From: an uncultured Subdoligranulum sp.
GTDB taxonomy: Bacteria; Bacillota_A; Clostridia; Oscillospirales; Ruminococcaceae
DNA length: 31,788 nt
NCBI RefSeq assembly: GCF_937890665.1
Contig: NZ_CALADU010000249.1
Span: 1 to 31,788 of the forward strand
Direction of reading: 5' to 3'
A model generated the notes under the pieces. The model did not search any database. It saw only the letters and a program-made list of their open reading frames with translations, and was not told the origin of the DNA. Of the stretch, positions 1-7,703 are shown piece by piece. Position 1 is the stretch's first letter. Every line of letters begins with the position of its first letter. Position numbers and translations under genes: made by a program.

Positions 1-13
1 GTTCCTTGGTCAT
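1..13 (-). CDS. Possible 5' end of a gene running off the window (first four codons only)
   Basis: On the minus strand an ATG at 13-11 opens a frame reading M-T-K-E before the window ends. It sits about 23 nt beyond the T-run of the terminator that follows the hydantoinase-family gene. An AGAGA-type weak Shine-Dalgarno lies about 8 nt upstream. The product cannot be identified. HyuA-type proteins are often followed by a HyuB-type partner, so a partner enzyme is one possibility, but that is speculation from family context. Confidence is low because only four codons are visible and the ribosome binding site is poor. Confidence 0.3.
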
Positions 14-35
14 GGCAAAATTCTCTTTCTTTCCC

Positions 36-62
36 AAAAACGGCCCCGCTTGCGCGGAGCCG
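36..62 (-). terminator. Rho-independent terminator after the hydantoinase-family gene
   Basis: Arms 41-49 and 54-62 form a 9-bp GC-rich stem with one G-U type mismatch and a 4-nt loop. On the minus strand the stem is followed by five T (40-36). It lies 24 nt past the TGA stop of the hydantoinase-family gene. Only about 23 nt separate it from the next possible start codon at 13. Confidence 0.75.
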
Positions 63-86
63 TCTTGTGTTTGTGTGGTTATCGGA

Positions 87-2228
87 TCAGCGGACGTCGT
101 TGATGGCACCCACCACGATGATCTCCTCATCGGGTTCACGGTCACCAATATCCAGATCCATCAGCAGCATGACGTGCTCCAGATCCACGGCGGAGTAGTC
201 GCAGACACGGGGGCCAACGCAGACAAAGTAGTCAGGACGCAGCACCGTATCGGTCTTAAAGACCGCCAGCTTCTCCCACAGATCCTTAACACTCTCCTGA
301 TAGTCGGCAACCTTGACCTTGACGGCCTGCGCGTCGGAGCACTGGACCTTGATGAAGCCCTTCTTGTCCACGATACGCACCGGATGACGATCACCCATCT
401 CGCCGGCGTAGACATAGAACTTATCGGTCTTTTCGACCAGATGCACATTGCTGACTTTCTGGCCGAAGTCTTCCTTCGCCAGCTGCTCAGCCTCGGCCTC
501 GTCGCACTCCTTCAGCAGGTCAGTGGTCTTGACCTCGGTAGAACCGGTGGCAATGGCAGTAACCTTACCGGTCTGGCTGTCGATTTCGATGTGGACTTCC
601 ACGGTGTCGGGGGAAGCGCCGGAGCTGATGGCGGCGTCGATGGCCTCCTTCTTCAGTTCCTTAATGTCTTCCTGCGTGGGGTTGGGGATAACACGTTCCA
701 CCACGTCACGGACCATGGACAGCGCAACGCCGATGGAGGAAATAACCTCGGCGTTCTCGGGGATGGAGTACTGCAGGCCCATCTTCTTGGCGCAGTACGG
801 CACCAGAGAGGCAGCACCGCCGCCGCAGCCAACCAGCTTCATGGCATCGTGGTCCAGCTGATACTTCTCAGCCAGCGCGTTGATGCAGTCGTTGACCTTC
901 TCGAAGTCCTTGTCGAGGATCTGGGTAGCCAGCTCTTCGACGGTGATGCCCAGCTTGTCGGCCACAGGCTGCATGCACTTGCGGGCCGCGCTGGCGTTGC
1001 CGTGGGCGAAGTACTGGGGCTCGATCAAGCCCAGCACGTTGGCCGCATCGGTGTTGGTGAAGCAGATCCGCTTGCCGCTGGCCAGACGGATGGCCACATA
1101 GTCGGAGGGGTCACCCGGCTTGGGGCTGAGCATCTCGATGGTCAGCGGGCCGGCATCGATCTCTTCCTCGGGGGTGAAGCAGGCGTACTCGCAGCCTGCG
1201 ATGTGGGCAGAACGAGGGCCAACGTCCTCAACGCCATGGTCGTTGATACGGACCATGGAACCGCCGGCGCAGCCCAGAATGCGGACGTCCAGCGAGTTGA
1301 TGTAGGTGTCGTGACCGCCGATCTTGGCGTAGTCAACGCCGGGACGGCCGTTCTTGATAACACCGATGTTGGTGGTGGTGCCGCCGACTTCGAAGTAGAT
1401 AGCGTTGGAGGCACGCAGATACATCAGGGAGCCCATAACGGAAGCAGCCGGGCCGGACAGAGCCGTCAGGATGGGGCGCTTACGCATCTCGCTGATTTCC
1501 ATAACGCCGCCGTCGCCGCGCATGATCATCAGGGGAACGGTAACACCCGCGCTGCGAACCGAGGACTCGGTGGCGTTGGCGGTGGCCATCATCTTGGGCA
1601 GAATGGAAGCGTTGATCGCCGCAGTGCGGGTACGGCGGGTCAGGCCGTGCAGCTTGGTGATGTCGGAAGCCATGGAGACCGGCAGGCCCTGCTGCTCGGC
1701 CAGATCATGGATCTTCACCTCAGCGGTCATGTCATCCACGCCGAAGGCCATGGAAGCCACGATAACCTTGGCGCCCTTGCCCAGCAGGTTCTTAATGGCG
1801 GCGGTGATGGTGTCGTCGTTGAGCTGCTTCTTCTTGATGAACTCGTTGTAGACGGGGATCTTACGACCCACCTTCTCGTCCAGAACGATGTCCTTCAGGG
1901 TCAGCTGGGGCTTGGCCAGGAAGCCTTCCAAGCCGCCGCCAGCCACGCCGATGACGCCGACAGGCGCCACGTCGCCTTCGATGAAGGCGTTGGTAGCCTG
2001 CGTGGTGGAGTGGGCCACGAAGACCACGTCTTCGGGCGAGATGCCGTTTTCGGCCATGCAGTTCTTGAAGGACTGCACAACACCGGCGGCTACGCCGGCT
2101 TTGTCGTCGTGGGTCGTCTTGACTTCGTTTTTGCCGATGATCTCGTGGGTCACGTTGTCCATAGCGACGCACTTGGTGTAAGTGCCGCCGACGTCGATGC
2201 CCATACGAACGGCGCGATGCTCTGCCAT
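87..2228 (-). CDS. Hydantoinase/oxoprolinase family protein (HyuA-type)
   Basis: The 713-residue protein belongs to the HyuA/oxoprolinase group of ASKHA-fold enzymes, which couple ATP hydrolysis to opening of hydantoin, 5-oxoproline or related rings; other relatives are carboxylase subunits. The N-terminal nucleotide-binding loop DVGGTYTK is at residues 12-19. The family signature HSTTQATN is at 73-80, SGPAAS at 258-263, and the second glycine-rich phosphate loop EVGGTTTNIG at 280-289, where hydantoinases usually have D-V-G-G-T-S-T-D. A GCGGGAAS loop follows near 473. The ATG at 2228 has AGGAGG 6 nt upstream. Family members usually act with a HyuB-type subunit, and none is visible. The gene lies downstream of a permease on the same strand with a hairpin between them, which suggests import and processing of one substrate. 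The family is secure; the substrate is not. Confidence 0.85.
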   Translation of the reverse strand: MAEHRAVRMGIDVGGTYTKCVAMDNVTHEIIGKNEVKTTHDDKAGVAAGVVQSFKNCMAENGISPEDVVFVAHSTTQATNAFIEGDVAPVGVIGVAGGGLEGFLAKPQLTLKDIVLDEKVGRKIPVYNEFIKKKQLNDDTITAAIKNLLGKGAKVIVASMAFGVDDMTAEVKIHDLAEQQGLPVSMASDITKLHGLTRRTRTAAINASILPKMMATANATESSVRSAGVTVPLMIMRGDGGVMEISEMRKRPILTALSGPAASVMGSLMYLRASNAIYFEVGGTTTNIGVIKNGRPGVDYAKIGGHDTYINSLDVRILGCAGGSMVRINDHGVEDVGPRSAHIAGCEYACFTPEEEIDAGPLTIEMLSPKPGDPSDYVAIRLASGKRICFTNTDAANVLGLIEPQYFAHGNASAARKCMQPVADKLGITVEELATQILDKDFEKVNDCINALAEKYQLDHDAMKLVGCGGGAASLVPYCAKKMGLQYSIPENAEVISSIGVALSMVRDVVERVIPNPTQEDIKELKKEAIDAAISSGASPDTVEVHIEIDSQTGKVTAIATGSTEVKTTDLLKECDEAEAEQLAKEDFGQKVSNVHLVEKTDKFYVYAGEMGDRHPVRIVDKKGFIKVQCSDAQAVKVKVADYQESVKDLWEKLAVFKTDTVLRPDYFVCVGPRVCDYSAVDLEHVMLLMDLDIGDREPDEEIIVVGAINDVR

Positions 2229-2328
2229 TGTTTTTCCTCCTAATCTTTCAGGGGAAGGTAAAATCCCCGTCTCTACTGGTTTACGATTCGGTTATGATAC
2301 AGGCCTGCCGTGCAAGCCTTCTGCTTTT

Positions 2329-2363
2329 GATAAAGAAGTGCCGCCGCCTGTTGGCAGCGGCAC
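2329..2363 (-). terminator. Candidate terminator between permease and hydantoinase-family gene
   Basis: Arms around 2338-2348 and 2353-2363 form an 11-bp stem with one mismatch and a 4-nt loop. On the minus strand it is followed by a broken T tract (TTCTTTATC). It lies about 30 nt beyond the permease stop codon. I found no convincing promoter between it and the hydantoinase-family start at 2228, so read-through may feed that gene. The opposite strand also has a T-rich tail (2364-2373). Confidence 0.55.
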
Positions 2364-2393
2364 CTTGTTTTTAGGCAAATCCTGTGGATGCGA

Positions 2394-3779
2394 TTAGACG
2401 AACCACTCGGCGCCCAGACCGGACACAGTCACGAAGGTCAGCACATACAGCAGGATACCGGAAATGTATGCGCAAGGAATGGACAGCTTCAGGTAGTCCT
2501 TAGACTCGACCTTGGTGTAAGCGAGGCCCCAAGCAACCCAGGACTGGGTGATGCAGGAACCGATGTTCACGGTGATGGTGGGGATCGCAAACACGCAGTA
2601 CAGGAACGGGATGGAGAAGGACGCAACACCGCGCAGCACGCCCAAGGTGGCAGCGCCACAGCCGACCAGCGTCATGGGGCCACGGAACAGGCCCAGACCC
2701 AGCAGGACGGCGAACAGGATGCAGACGACCAGCTCGCTCTTCGGCATGACAGGGCCCAGAACGGCCTTGAAGAAGGGAGAAGCGTAGTTGGCAACGGTGT
2801 TGAACATGGGCAGGGTGAGCAAGAAGCCAACCAGCGGAGCGGTGTCGACCACGCCGTCATAGTACAGCTTGTTGACCAACTGGCAGTTCTCTTTGAAGGT
2901 GCCCTTCATCTTGCCGCAGAGGAACAACGCCAAGAAACCAGCGATGACGAAGCCGCCGATAACGGAGAAGTCCAGCCAAATCTTCAGCACAACGGGAACG
3001 ATGGGCAGGATCAGGGTGTAGATGGGAGCATCCTTCTGCTCGGAAGCGCCACGGGTCTGGGCGGCCCAAGCATGGCTGCCCTTGCTGCGGCTCAGGAAGA
3101 TGCCGGACAGCACGGTGCAGACGACCACAGAGATAACGACGGCTGCATAGCCCCACTTGCCGGCGTACCAGCCGAGGGTGAACTCAGGCAGCTCTTCAGT
3201 ACCGATGAAGAACGCGCGGTACTGCGCGAAGTTGACGGGGTTGAGGTAGATACCGGCAGCCACGGACTCCATGAAGCTGAACATGGCAATGGCCTTGGGT
3301 ACACCGAGGGACATCATGATGGGCAGGACGATAACGCCGATGGCGATAACGGGGCCGGCACCGGTCATGGCGGTGAAGATAACAGCGGTAACAACGTTCA
3401 GCAGAGCGATGGTAACCATGGGACGGTCGCCGCCCAGCTCAACGGTCTTACGGATCAAGGTGGAGGCGATACCGGTCTCCATCAGGACGCGGCCGAACCA
3501 AGCGCCCCAGCAGACGTTGACCAGCGTGGTGCCCCAGCCTTCGGGAGCAGTCTGATAAATAGCGTTCAGAATGTTAATGATGGGAAGCGGTTCTCCATCT
3601 TTGTAGAACGCCGTGCTGGCCAGAAATTCCGGCGAAGCAAAGGCGGCGCCCAAGAAGGACAGCACCGTCCAGACAATGGTGATGACCAAGAAACCGATCA
3701 TCAGGTTGTGGCCCTTAATGCAGTAGTATGCGAGGCCGAAGAACGTGAGGAGCAGCAAAATGCCAACTACGATCTCCAA
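2394..3779 (-). CDS. Polytopic membrane permease, GntP/citrate-transporter-like
   Basis: The 461-residue protein is almost entirely hydrophobic, with roughly 11-12 predicted membrane segments starting at residue 2. A central stretch reading MTGAGPVIAIGVIVLPIMM, flanked by further glycine- and proline-broken helices, resembles re-entrant hairpin regions of ion-transporter-superfamily carriers for organic anions (GntP, CitMHS, DctM). The start is a TTG at 3779-3777, chosen because AAAGGGG lies 8 nt upstream and no in-frame ATG fits the first membrane helix as well. It sits between a GntR regulator and a hydantoinase-family gene on the same strand, so uptake of an organic acid or cyclic amide is a reasonable guess. 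The exact family is uncertain, and the substrate cannot be inferred from sequence. Confidence 0.7.
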   Translation of the reverse strand: MEIVVGILLLLTFFGLAYYCIKGHNLMIGFLVITIVWTVLSFLGAAFASPEFLASTAFYKDGEPLPIINILNAIYQTAPEGWGTTLVNVCWGAWFGRVLMETGIASTLIRKTVELGGDRPMVTIALLNVVTAVIFTAMTGAGPVIAIGVIVLPIMMSLGVPKAIAMFSFMESVAAGIYLNPVNFAQYRAFFIGTEELPEFTLGWYAGKWGYAAVVISVVVCTVLSGIFLSRSKGSHAWAAQTRGASEQKDAPIYTLILPIVPVVLKIWLDFSVIGGFVIAGFLALFLCGKMKGTFKENCQLVNKLYYDGVVDTAPLVGFLLTLPMFNTVANYASPFFKAVLGPVMPKSELVVCILFAVLLGLGLFRGPMTLVGCGAATLGVLRGVASFSIPFLYCVFAIPTITVNIGSCITQSWVAWGLAYTKVESKDYLKLSIPCAYISGILLYVLTFVTVSGLGAEWFV

Positions 3780-3900
3780 GGTAAATACCCCTTTCTGTTG
3801 TAAAATGATTCTCCTTTAGCAGTGGCAAACCGAATAAGTAAACCAGAGGGACGAGTAGGATTTCACTTCCTTTCCGTATAAAATAGGTCTATCAAACAGG

Positions 3901-3922
3901 AAAACTGCGGCACAAGGGCCGC
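3901..3922 (-). terminator. Weak candidate terminator after the first GntR gene
   Basis: A 5-bp GCGGC/GCCGC stem with a 6-nt loop (3907-3922) is followed on the minus strand by TTTT (3904-3901). It lies about 50 nt past the GntR stop. The short stem makes it a doubtful terminator. It falls in the 192-nt gap before the permease, which also contains an AT-rich stretch (about 3880-3895) that could hold a permease promoter. Confidence 0.3.
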
Positions 3923-3971
3923 TGCCTTCTCCGGTCCCGCGGTAAGACGGTACCGTTCAATAGCAAAAGAA

Positions 3972-4682
3972 TCATTCTCCAAAATATTGCGGGTAGATCC
4001 GGCGCAAATGATCGCCGTCCTGCTCGATGGAGACTATATGTTGCTGGGCGGTAAAACGCAGCGCTTCGTAATCGCGGCGGCGCAACGCGTCCAGAATCAA
4101 GCGATGTTCGGTGAGGTGGTTTTCCCAACTGCGTACCGACACCATGTGTGCTTGGTAGCTGTAGGTCATGATTTGCAAATAACGGATGCGCAGCATATCG
4201 CAGTTGATACAGGCGAAGGCTTCCCATGCCCGTTCCCGCCCGCAATAGCGGTAGAACAGTTGGTGCATCCGGGTATCTTCTTCCAGAAGCCGGTCGGACT
4301 TCTTCGCGGCGTAGTAGGCACGCTGCAAAGACAAGCTTTGTTCCAGTTCTTCCAGTTGTTCGTCGGTCAGGCCGGGCTTGCAAAGCTGCTCCAGCACGTC
4401 CCGCTCCAACACCACACGGAAAAACACCGCTTGCCGTACCAGTTCCATGGAAATACGGCTCACCTGCGTGCCGCGCTGGGGGAAAACTTCCACACAGTGC
4501 TCACAGGCAAGCCGGGCAATCGCCTCCCGCACGGGCGTGCGGCTGGTATGCATTTGGGCCGCCAGCGTATTCTCGCTCAAAAACTCCCCGGGCAGCAGCG
4601 TAAAATCGATGATCTGCTGCCGCAGCTGCCGGTAAACCGCGTCACGGCTGTACAGTTCGGTACTGACGGGCTCCTGCACCAT
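3972..4682 (-). CDS. GntR-family transcriptional regulator, FadR/FCD type
   Basis: The 236-residue protein has an N-terminal winged helix-turn-helix (about residues 10-75; LSENTLAAQMHTSRTPVREAIARL is the recognition region). A C-terminal all-helical FCD ligand domain follows. The FCD metal-binding pattern is present: D-x3-H in DTRMH, then histidines in the ENHLTEH and AQQHI helices. Such regulators usually repress neighbouring catabolic genes and release DNA on binding a small organic acid. The ATG at 4682 is preferred over one at 4748 because GAGGTG lies 8 nt upstream, whereas 4748 has no ribosome binding site and lies only about 18 nt from the predicted transcript start. The permease is downstream and a second GntR gene diverges. 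The wing segment VFPQRGTQVSRI closely matches the GntR protein encoded at 10305-11015, so the two are probably paralogues. Confidence 0.9.
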   Translation of the reverse strand: MVQEPVSTELYSRDAVYRQLRQQIIDFTLLPGEFLSENTLAAQMHTSRTPVREAIARLACEHCVEVFPQRGTQVSRISMELVRQAVFFRVVLERDVLEQLCKPGLTDEQLEELEQSLSLQRAYYAAKKSDRLLEEDTRMHQLFYRYCGRERAWEAFACINCDMLRIRYLQIMTYSYQAHMVSVRSWENHLTEHRLILDALRRRDYEALRFTAQQHIVSIEQDGDHLRRIYPQYFGE

Positions 4683-4772
4683 GCTGGGGACACCTCGCTT
4701 TTCAGCGGCAGAAACTTTCCGGCGCTCATTGCATACAAGTCTGCGCATGCCAGTGCCGCCGGGTCTGAAATT

Positions 4773-4801
4773 ACCATAGCACGAACGCGGGGGTTTTGCA
4801 A
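4773..4801 (-). promoter_or_regulatory. Sigma-A-type promoter for the first GntR gene
   Basis: On the minus strand TTGCAA (4801-4796) is separated by exactly 17 bp from TATGGT (4778-4773). The predicted start near 4766 gives a leader of about 84 nt to the ATG at 4682. Confidence 0.6.
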
Positions 4802-4811
4802 CCCCTTTTTT
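4790..4811 (+). terminator. Plus-strand terminator-like hairpin between divergent regulators
   Basis: GGGGTT (4790-4795) and AACCCC (4800-4805) form a 6-bp stem with a TTGC loop, followed by six T. No plus-strand gene lies upstream, so it could only stop antisense transcription arriving from the left. Its loop overlaps the -35 box of the minus-strand GntR promoter. It may be coincidental. Confidence 0.35.
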
Positions 4812-4900
4812 GACATTTTTTCTTTATTTTGCTGTCATTGGCAGTTCATTTCGTCATATTTCACAACAAGTTTTCAACATTTTTGGCATACAAGTCAGTC

Positions 4901-4929
4901 TTGCAATTCCCTTTTCTTTGCGGTATACT
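4901..4929 (+). promoter_or_regulatory. Strong sigma-A-type promoter for the second GntR operon
   Basis: TTGCAA (4901-4906) is followed after exactly 17 bp by TATACT (4924-4929). The predicted start is near 4936, giving a leader of about 190 nt before the ATG at 5124. The dyad at 4943-4970 falls just downstream of the start site. Confidence 0.7.
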
Positions 4930-4942
4930 ATAGTCGAACGCT

Positions 4943-4970
4943 GTCCTTTTCCGGTCAAATGACCAAGGAC
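4943..4970 (+). promoter_or_regulatory. Nested dyad downstream of promoter, candidate GntR operator
   Basis: The inner dyad GGTCAAATGACC (4953-4964) is enclosed by GTCCTT (4943-4948) and AAGGAC (4965-4970). The inner sequence fits the GGTn-nACC half-site pattern of FadR-subfamily GntR operators. Its position roughly +8 to +35 would block transcription elongation or open-complex formation. The same sequence could fold as an RNA hairpin with a 4-nt bulge. Confidence 0.5.
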
Positions 4971-5123
4971 GGCCGCACTGGTGTGCCTAAACGGTCGGTG
5001 CATACAAGGGATTGGCCTTGGTATTTTCCACAGATTTTCTGTTTTTTCTTCCCAGAAACTGGAGAAAGGTCCCACCGTCTACTACTATATTATATAAAGT
5101 ACAAAAAGAAAGGAGCGCCGCAC

Positions 5124-5876
5124 ATGTTTACTACCGTTCGTTCTGTGCGTGCGCCCGAAGAGTCCGCCCGGTCCTTTGTTTACCGGGTGCTTTCTATGTA
5201 TATCCGGGAAATGCTGCTGCGTCCCGGCGAAAAATTGGTGGAGACCGATGTGGCACAGGCCTTGCAGGTCAGCCGCACCCCTGTGCATGATACCTTCTCC
5301 CGCTTGGTGCGGGAAAGAATGCTGCGTCCCGTTCCCCGGGGCGCGGTGGTGCCGCCGCTGGATTCCGACGCCATCTTGCAGTTGATCTGGATGTACCGCA
5401 CCACCTGCGTGGCGGTTTTGGGCGAATTGTACAACAACCGTCCTGACTCCTATGAACGGCTGCAGCGCTGTGTGGACCATCAGTACGAAGCGCTGCGCAT
5501 CGGTTCGCTGCTGCGCATGCCCCGGTTGGAGCACGAGTTTTTGGCAGAATTGTTCCGTCTGGCCAACCGGCTGCCGGTTCTGGCCGCCATGAACTCCACC
5601 GGCGGGGACCTGTACCGCATGCTGCGCATGTTGGAGGACCCCCGGATGTGGAAATACATCGTCAACCGCCACGCCGATCTGGTGAAAGCGCTGGAGGCCC
5701 ATGACCACGAGGCCGCCGTGGACGCTTTGGACGCAGAATTTGATCTTTTGAAACCCCTGCTGGAGGAATCGGAATACCGCCACCCCAGCTTTTTTGAGAA
5801 ACGTCAGGTAAGGCAACCCGAACTCTGCCGCGCGGACGGCGCACAGGGTTCTGCGCGCATAGAAAGCAAATCGTAA
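5124..5876 (+). CDS. GntR-family regulator with incomplete FCD metal site
   Basis: The 250-residue protein starts with a winged helix-turn-helix (about residues 12-75; VETDVAQALQVSRTPVHDTFSRL), followed by a helical FCD-like domain. The ATG at 5124 has AAAGGAG 8 nt upstream. Unlike the two other GntR proteins in the window, the D-x3-H metal motif is not recognisable (RMPRLEHEF), and the final histidine helix reads DALDAEFDL, so the usual three-histidine metal site looks lost. A charged tail of about 30 residues (from FEKRQV) follows the domain. The gene sits 25 nt upstream of the ketopantoate-reductase-like gene and likely shares its transcript. It may control its own operon through the dyad at 4943-4970. 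The family is confident; whether it senses a ligand is open. Confidence 0.88.
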   Translation: MFTTVRSVRAPEESARSFVYRVLSMYIREMLLRPGEKLVETDVAQALQVSRTPVHDTFSRLVRERMLRPVPRGAVVPPLDSDAILQLIWMYRTTCVAVLGELYNNRPDSYERLQRCVDHQYEALRIGSLLRMPRLEHEFLAELFRLANRLPVLAAMNSTGGDLYRMLRMLEDPRMWKYIVNRHADLVKALEAHDHEAAVDALDAEFDLLKPLLEESEYRHPSFFEKRQVRQPELCRADGAQGSARIESKS

Positions 5877-5901
5877 CGGATTTCGGAAGGAGCACAAACG
5901 T

Positions 5902-6819
5902 ATGAAAATCGCAGTTCTGGGCGCCGGGGCGATGGGCGGGCTGTTCAGCTCGTACCTGAGCCGCAACAACGAAGTGACCGTCATCGATGTGAACCCCGCT
6001 TTGGTGGAAAAGGTTCACAACGAGGGCTTGGTCGTGGAGGAGCCGGACGGTTCCAGCGCCGTCTATCACCCCAACGCCGTTTTGTCCACCGAAGGCATGG
6101 CCCCTGTGGACCTGATCATTGTGTTTGTCAAGGCGATGTTCAGCGAGAGTGCCCTGAACAATAACAAAGGGATCATCGGCCCCAACACCTATCTGATGAC
6201 CCTGCAGAACGGCAGCGGCCACGAGGATATGCTGGGCAAGTTTGTCCCGCAGGAGAACATCATCATCGGCACCACCCAGCACAACGCCAGCGTGGCGGGT
6301 CTGGGCGTGACCAAGCACGGCGGCAGCGGCATGACCCACATGGGCTGCGTGGTGGGCGATGTGACCCGCCTGCAGAAGTTTGCCGACGCTTTCACCGCCT
6401 GCGGGCTGGATGCCGACGTGTCGGACGGCGTGCAGAAGATGATCTGGAACAAGCTGTTCACCAACGTTTCGGCCAGCGCGCTGACCGGCGCTTTGCAGGT
6501 GCCGCTGGGCTATATCTCCTCCAACGAGTACGCTTGGAAGCTGTGCTGCACCCTGATCCGTGAGGCCGTGGACGCTGCCGCCGGTCTGGGTATGGACTTT
6601 GATTACGACGAAAAGGTGGCCGAGGTCAAGGCGGTGTGCGACAACTCCCCCAACGGCCTGACCAGCATTTATGCCGACCTGCGGGATGGACGCCGCAGCG
6701 AGGTGGATACCATCAGCGGCAGCGTGGTCCGCGCCGGCCAGAAGGGCGGCGTGCCCACCCCCAGCCACGAGTTCTTGGTGGGCTTGATCCACGCGATGGA
6801 AGGCCGTTCCAAAGCCTAA
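5902..6819 (+). CDS. Ketopantoate reductase family protein (ApbA/PanE)
   Basis: The 305-residue protein matches the length and layout of 2-dehydropantoate 2-reductases, which use NADPH to reduce a 2-oxo acid. The Rossmann loop GAGAMGG is at residues 7-13 and LQNG at 101-104. The catalytic lysine region KMIWNKLFTNV gives Lys184 and Asn188. A substrate-binding segment RDGRRSEVDTISG places the usual acidic residue at Glu267. GAAGGAG precedes the ATG by about 10 nt. PanE-family members in catabolic clusters often act on other 2-keto acids, so the family name should not be read as pantothenate synthesis. It lies between the GntR gene (25 nt upstream) and the cyclase-family gene (83 nt downstream), arguing for a catabolic or side-chain reduction role. 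Confidence 0.85.
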   Translation: MKIAVLGAGAMGGLFSSYLSRNNEVTVIDVNPALVEKVHNEGLVVEEPDGSSAVYHPNAVLSTEGMAPVDLIIVFVKAMFSESALNNNKGIIGPNTYLMTLQNGSGHEDMLGKFVPQENIIIGTTQHNASVAGLGVTKHGGSGMTHMGCVVGDVTRLQKFADAFTACGLDADVSDGVQKMIWNKLFTNVSASALTGALQVPLGYISSNEYAWKLCCTLIREAVDAAAGLGMDFDYDEKVAEVKAVCDNSPNGLTSIYADLRDGRRSEVDTISGSVVRAGQKGGVPTPSHEFLVGLIHAMEGRSKA

Positions 6820-6902
6820 GTTCCCCGGTGTACTTCAAGGCAGGTTGAACCAGAGCCTGTCTGGAAGATAAAACATACTATTTTAAAAGGAGGATTTTCC
6901 CT

Positions 6903-7652
6903 ATGGCTGAGCTCACTTACGATTGGGTTGCGGGCAAACCGAAAACCGTTCCCATGGATCAGCTGCCCCCGAAAGTCTATGAAAAGGACGGTCTGCGCAT
7001 CATCGACCTGACCAAGGTCATCGATCCCAGCACCGAGAGCCGCCGCTGCAACCTGTGGCGTTTCAACACCGGTGGTGATGTGCCTGACTTCCACACCAAC
7101 GTGGATATCGGCAGCCATCTGGGCACCCACTGCGAATGCCCCTACCATCATGACAACAACTGGCCCAGCGTGGCGGAACTGCCCCTGTCCCAGTTCATGG
7201 GCCGCGGCATCTACCAGATGCTGGACCTGCCGGAAGATCACCAGATCACCGGCGCCGATCTGGAAGCCGCTATTGGCGATCGCATCCAGCCCGGTGACAC
7301 CGTCATTCTGGACAGCCCCCACCAGATCCCGCCCTTCACCAGCCTGACCGGCGGCCCCACCGACCATCGTCTGCAGGTCGGTGCTGACTGCGCCCAGTGG
7401 CTGGCGGACCACAAGGTCCAGTGCGTCGGCTTCGGTGACGGCGTTGCCATCGAGGGCGACGTGGCCAACGTCAAGCCCTTCCATGACATCCTGATGGCGC
7501 AAAACTGCACCTTCCTGGAAGTGCTGCAGAATCTGGATCAGCTGAAGAGCGATACCTTCTTCATCAGCTACACCCCGATGCCCATCATCGGTCTGGATTC
7601 CTGCCCCGTGCGCGTTTACGCCATCGAGGGCCTGCCCGGCTTCACCCGCTGA
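6903..7652 (+). CDS. Cyclase family protein (kynurenine-formamidase-like metallohydrolase)
   Basis: The 249-residue protein belongs to the cyclase/KynB family of metal-dependent amidohydrolases, which hydrolyse N-formyl amides, lactones or cyclic amides. The metal motif H-x-G-T-H-x-D-x-P-x-H appears at residues 72-82 as HLGTHCECPYH: His72, His76 and His82 are kept and the usual aspartate is Glu78. The C-terminal half keeps the GFGDGVAIEGD and TPMPIIGLDSCPVRVYAIEG segments typical of the fold. AAAGGAGG lies just upstream of the ATG. It follows the PanE-like gene on the same strand and is closed by a strong terminator. The family is clear; the substrate may be the product of the hydantoinase-family enzyme, but that is inference from proximity. 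Confidence 0.82.
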   Translation: MAELTYDWVAGKPKTVPMDQLPPKVYEKDGLRIIDLTKVIDPSTESRRCNLWRFNTGGDVPDFHTNVDIGSHLGTHCECPYHHDNNWPSVAELPLSQFMGRGIYQMLDLPEDHQITGADLEAAIGDRIQPGDTVILDSPHQIPPFTSLTGGPTDHRLQVGADCAQWLADHKVQCVGFGDGVAIEGDVANVKPFHDILMAQNCTFLEVLQNLDQLKSDTFFISYTPMPIIGLDSCPVRVYAIEGLPGFTR

Positions 7653-7672
7653 TCCGGCACAACCGAACACCT

Positions 7673-7703
7673 AAGGCTTCCCCCCTGTGGGGGAAGCCTT
7701 TTT
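7673..7703 (+). terminator. Strong rho-independent terminator directly before the SDR gene
   Basis: A perfect 12-bp stem (7673-7684 with 7689-7700), a CTGT loop and a T tail to 7703. The AGGAGG of the next gene starts 8 nt later at 7712, so no separate promoter fits between terminator and gene. It probably reduces rather than abolishes expression of the downstream genes. Confidence 0.85.

Noticed and set aside
6..2243. A 745-codon plus-strand open frame covering the hydantoinase-family gene
   Set aside because: It is the antisense of a well-supported gene with family motifs and AGGAGG. Its translation is rich in D, G, H, V and L with no recognisable domain, typical of reverse-frame shadows in GC-rich DNA.
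2229..2337. Search for a promoter directly upstream of the hydantoinase-family gene
   Set aside because: A TTGCAC lies there, but the nearest TATCAT is only 10 bp away and other spacings give poor -10 boxes, so no promoter is claimed.
2388..3803. A 471-codon plus-strand frame over the permease gene
   Set aside because: Its product is a low-complexity Q/G/D/H-rich sequence, the usual reverse complement of a hydrophobic membrane protein; no ribosome binding site of note.
3987..5123. The plus-strand frame running from 3987 into the second GntR gene
   Set aside because: Only the part from the ATG at 5124 has GntR features and a ribosome binding site. The upstream part is antisense to the first GntR gene and passes through both promoters.
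6820..6902. Possible hairpin (AGGCAGG with CCTGTCT) between the PanE-like and cyclase genes
   Set aside because: Only seven pairs including a wobble, and no T tail; too weak to call a terminator or riboswitch.
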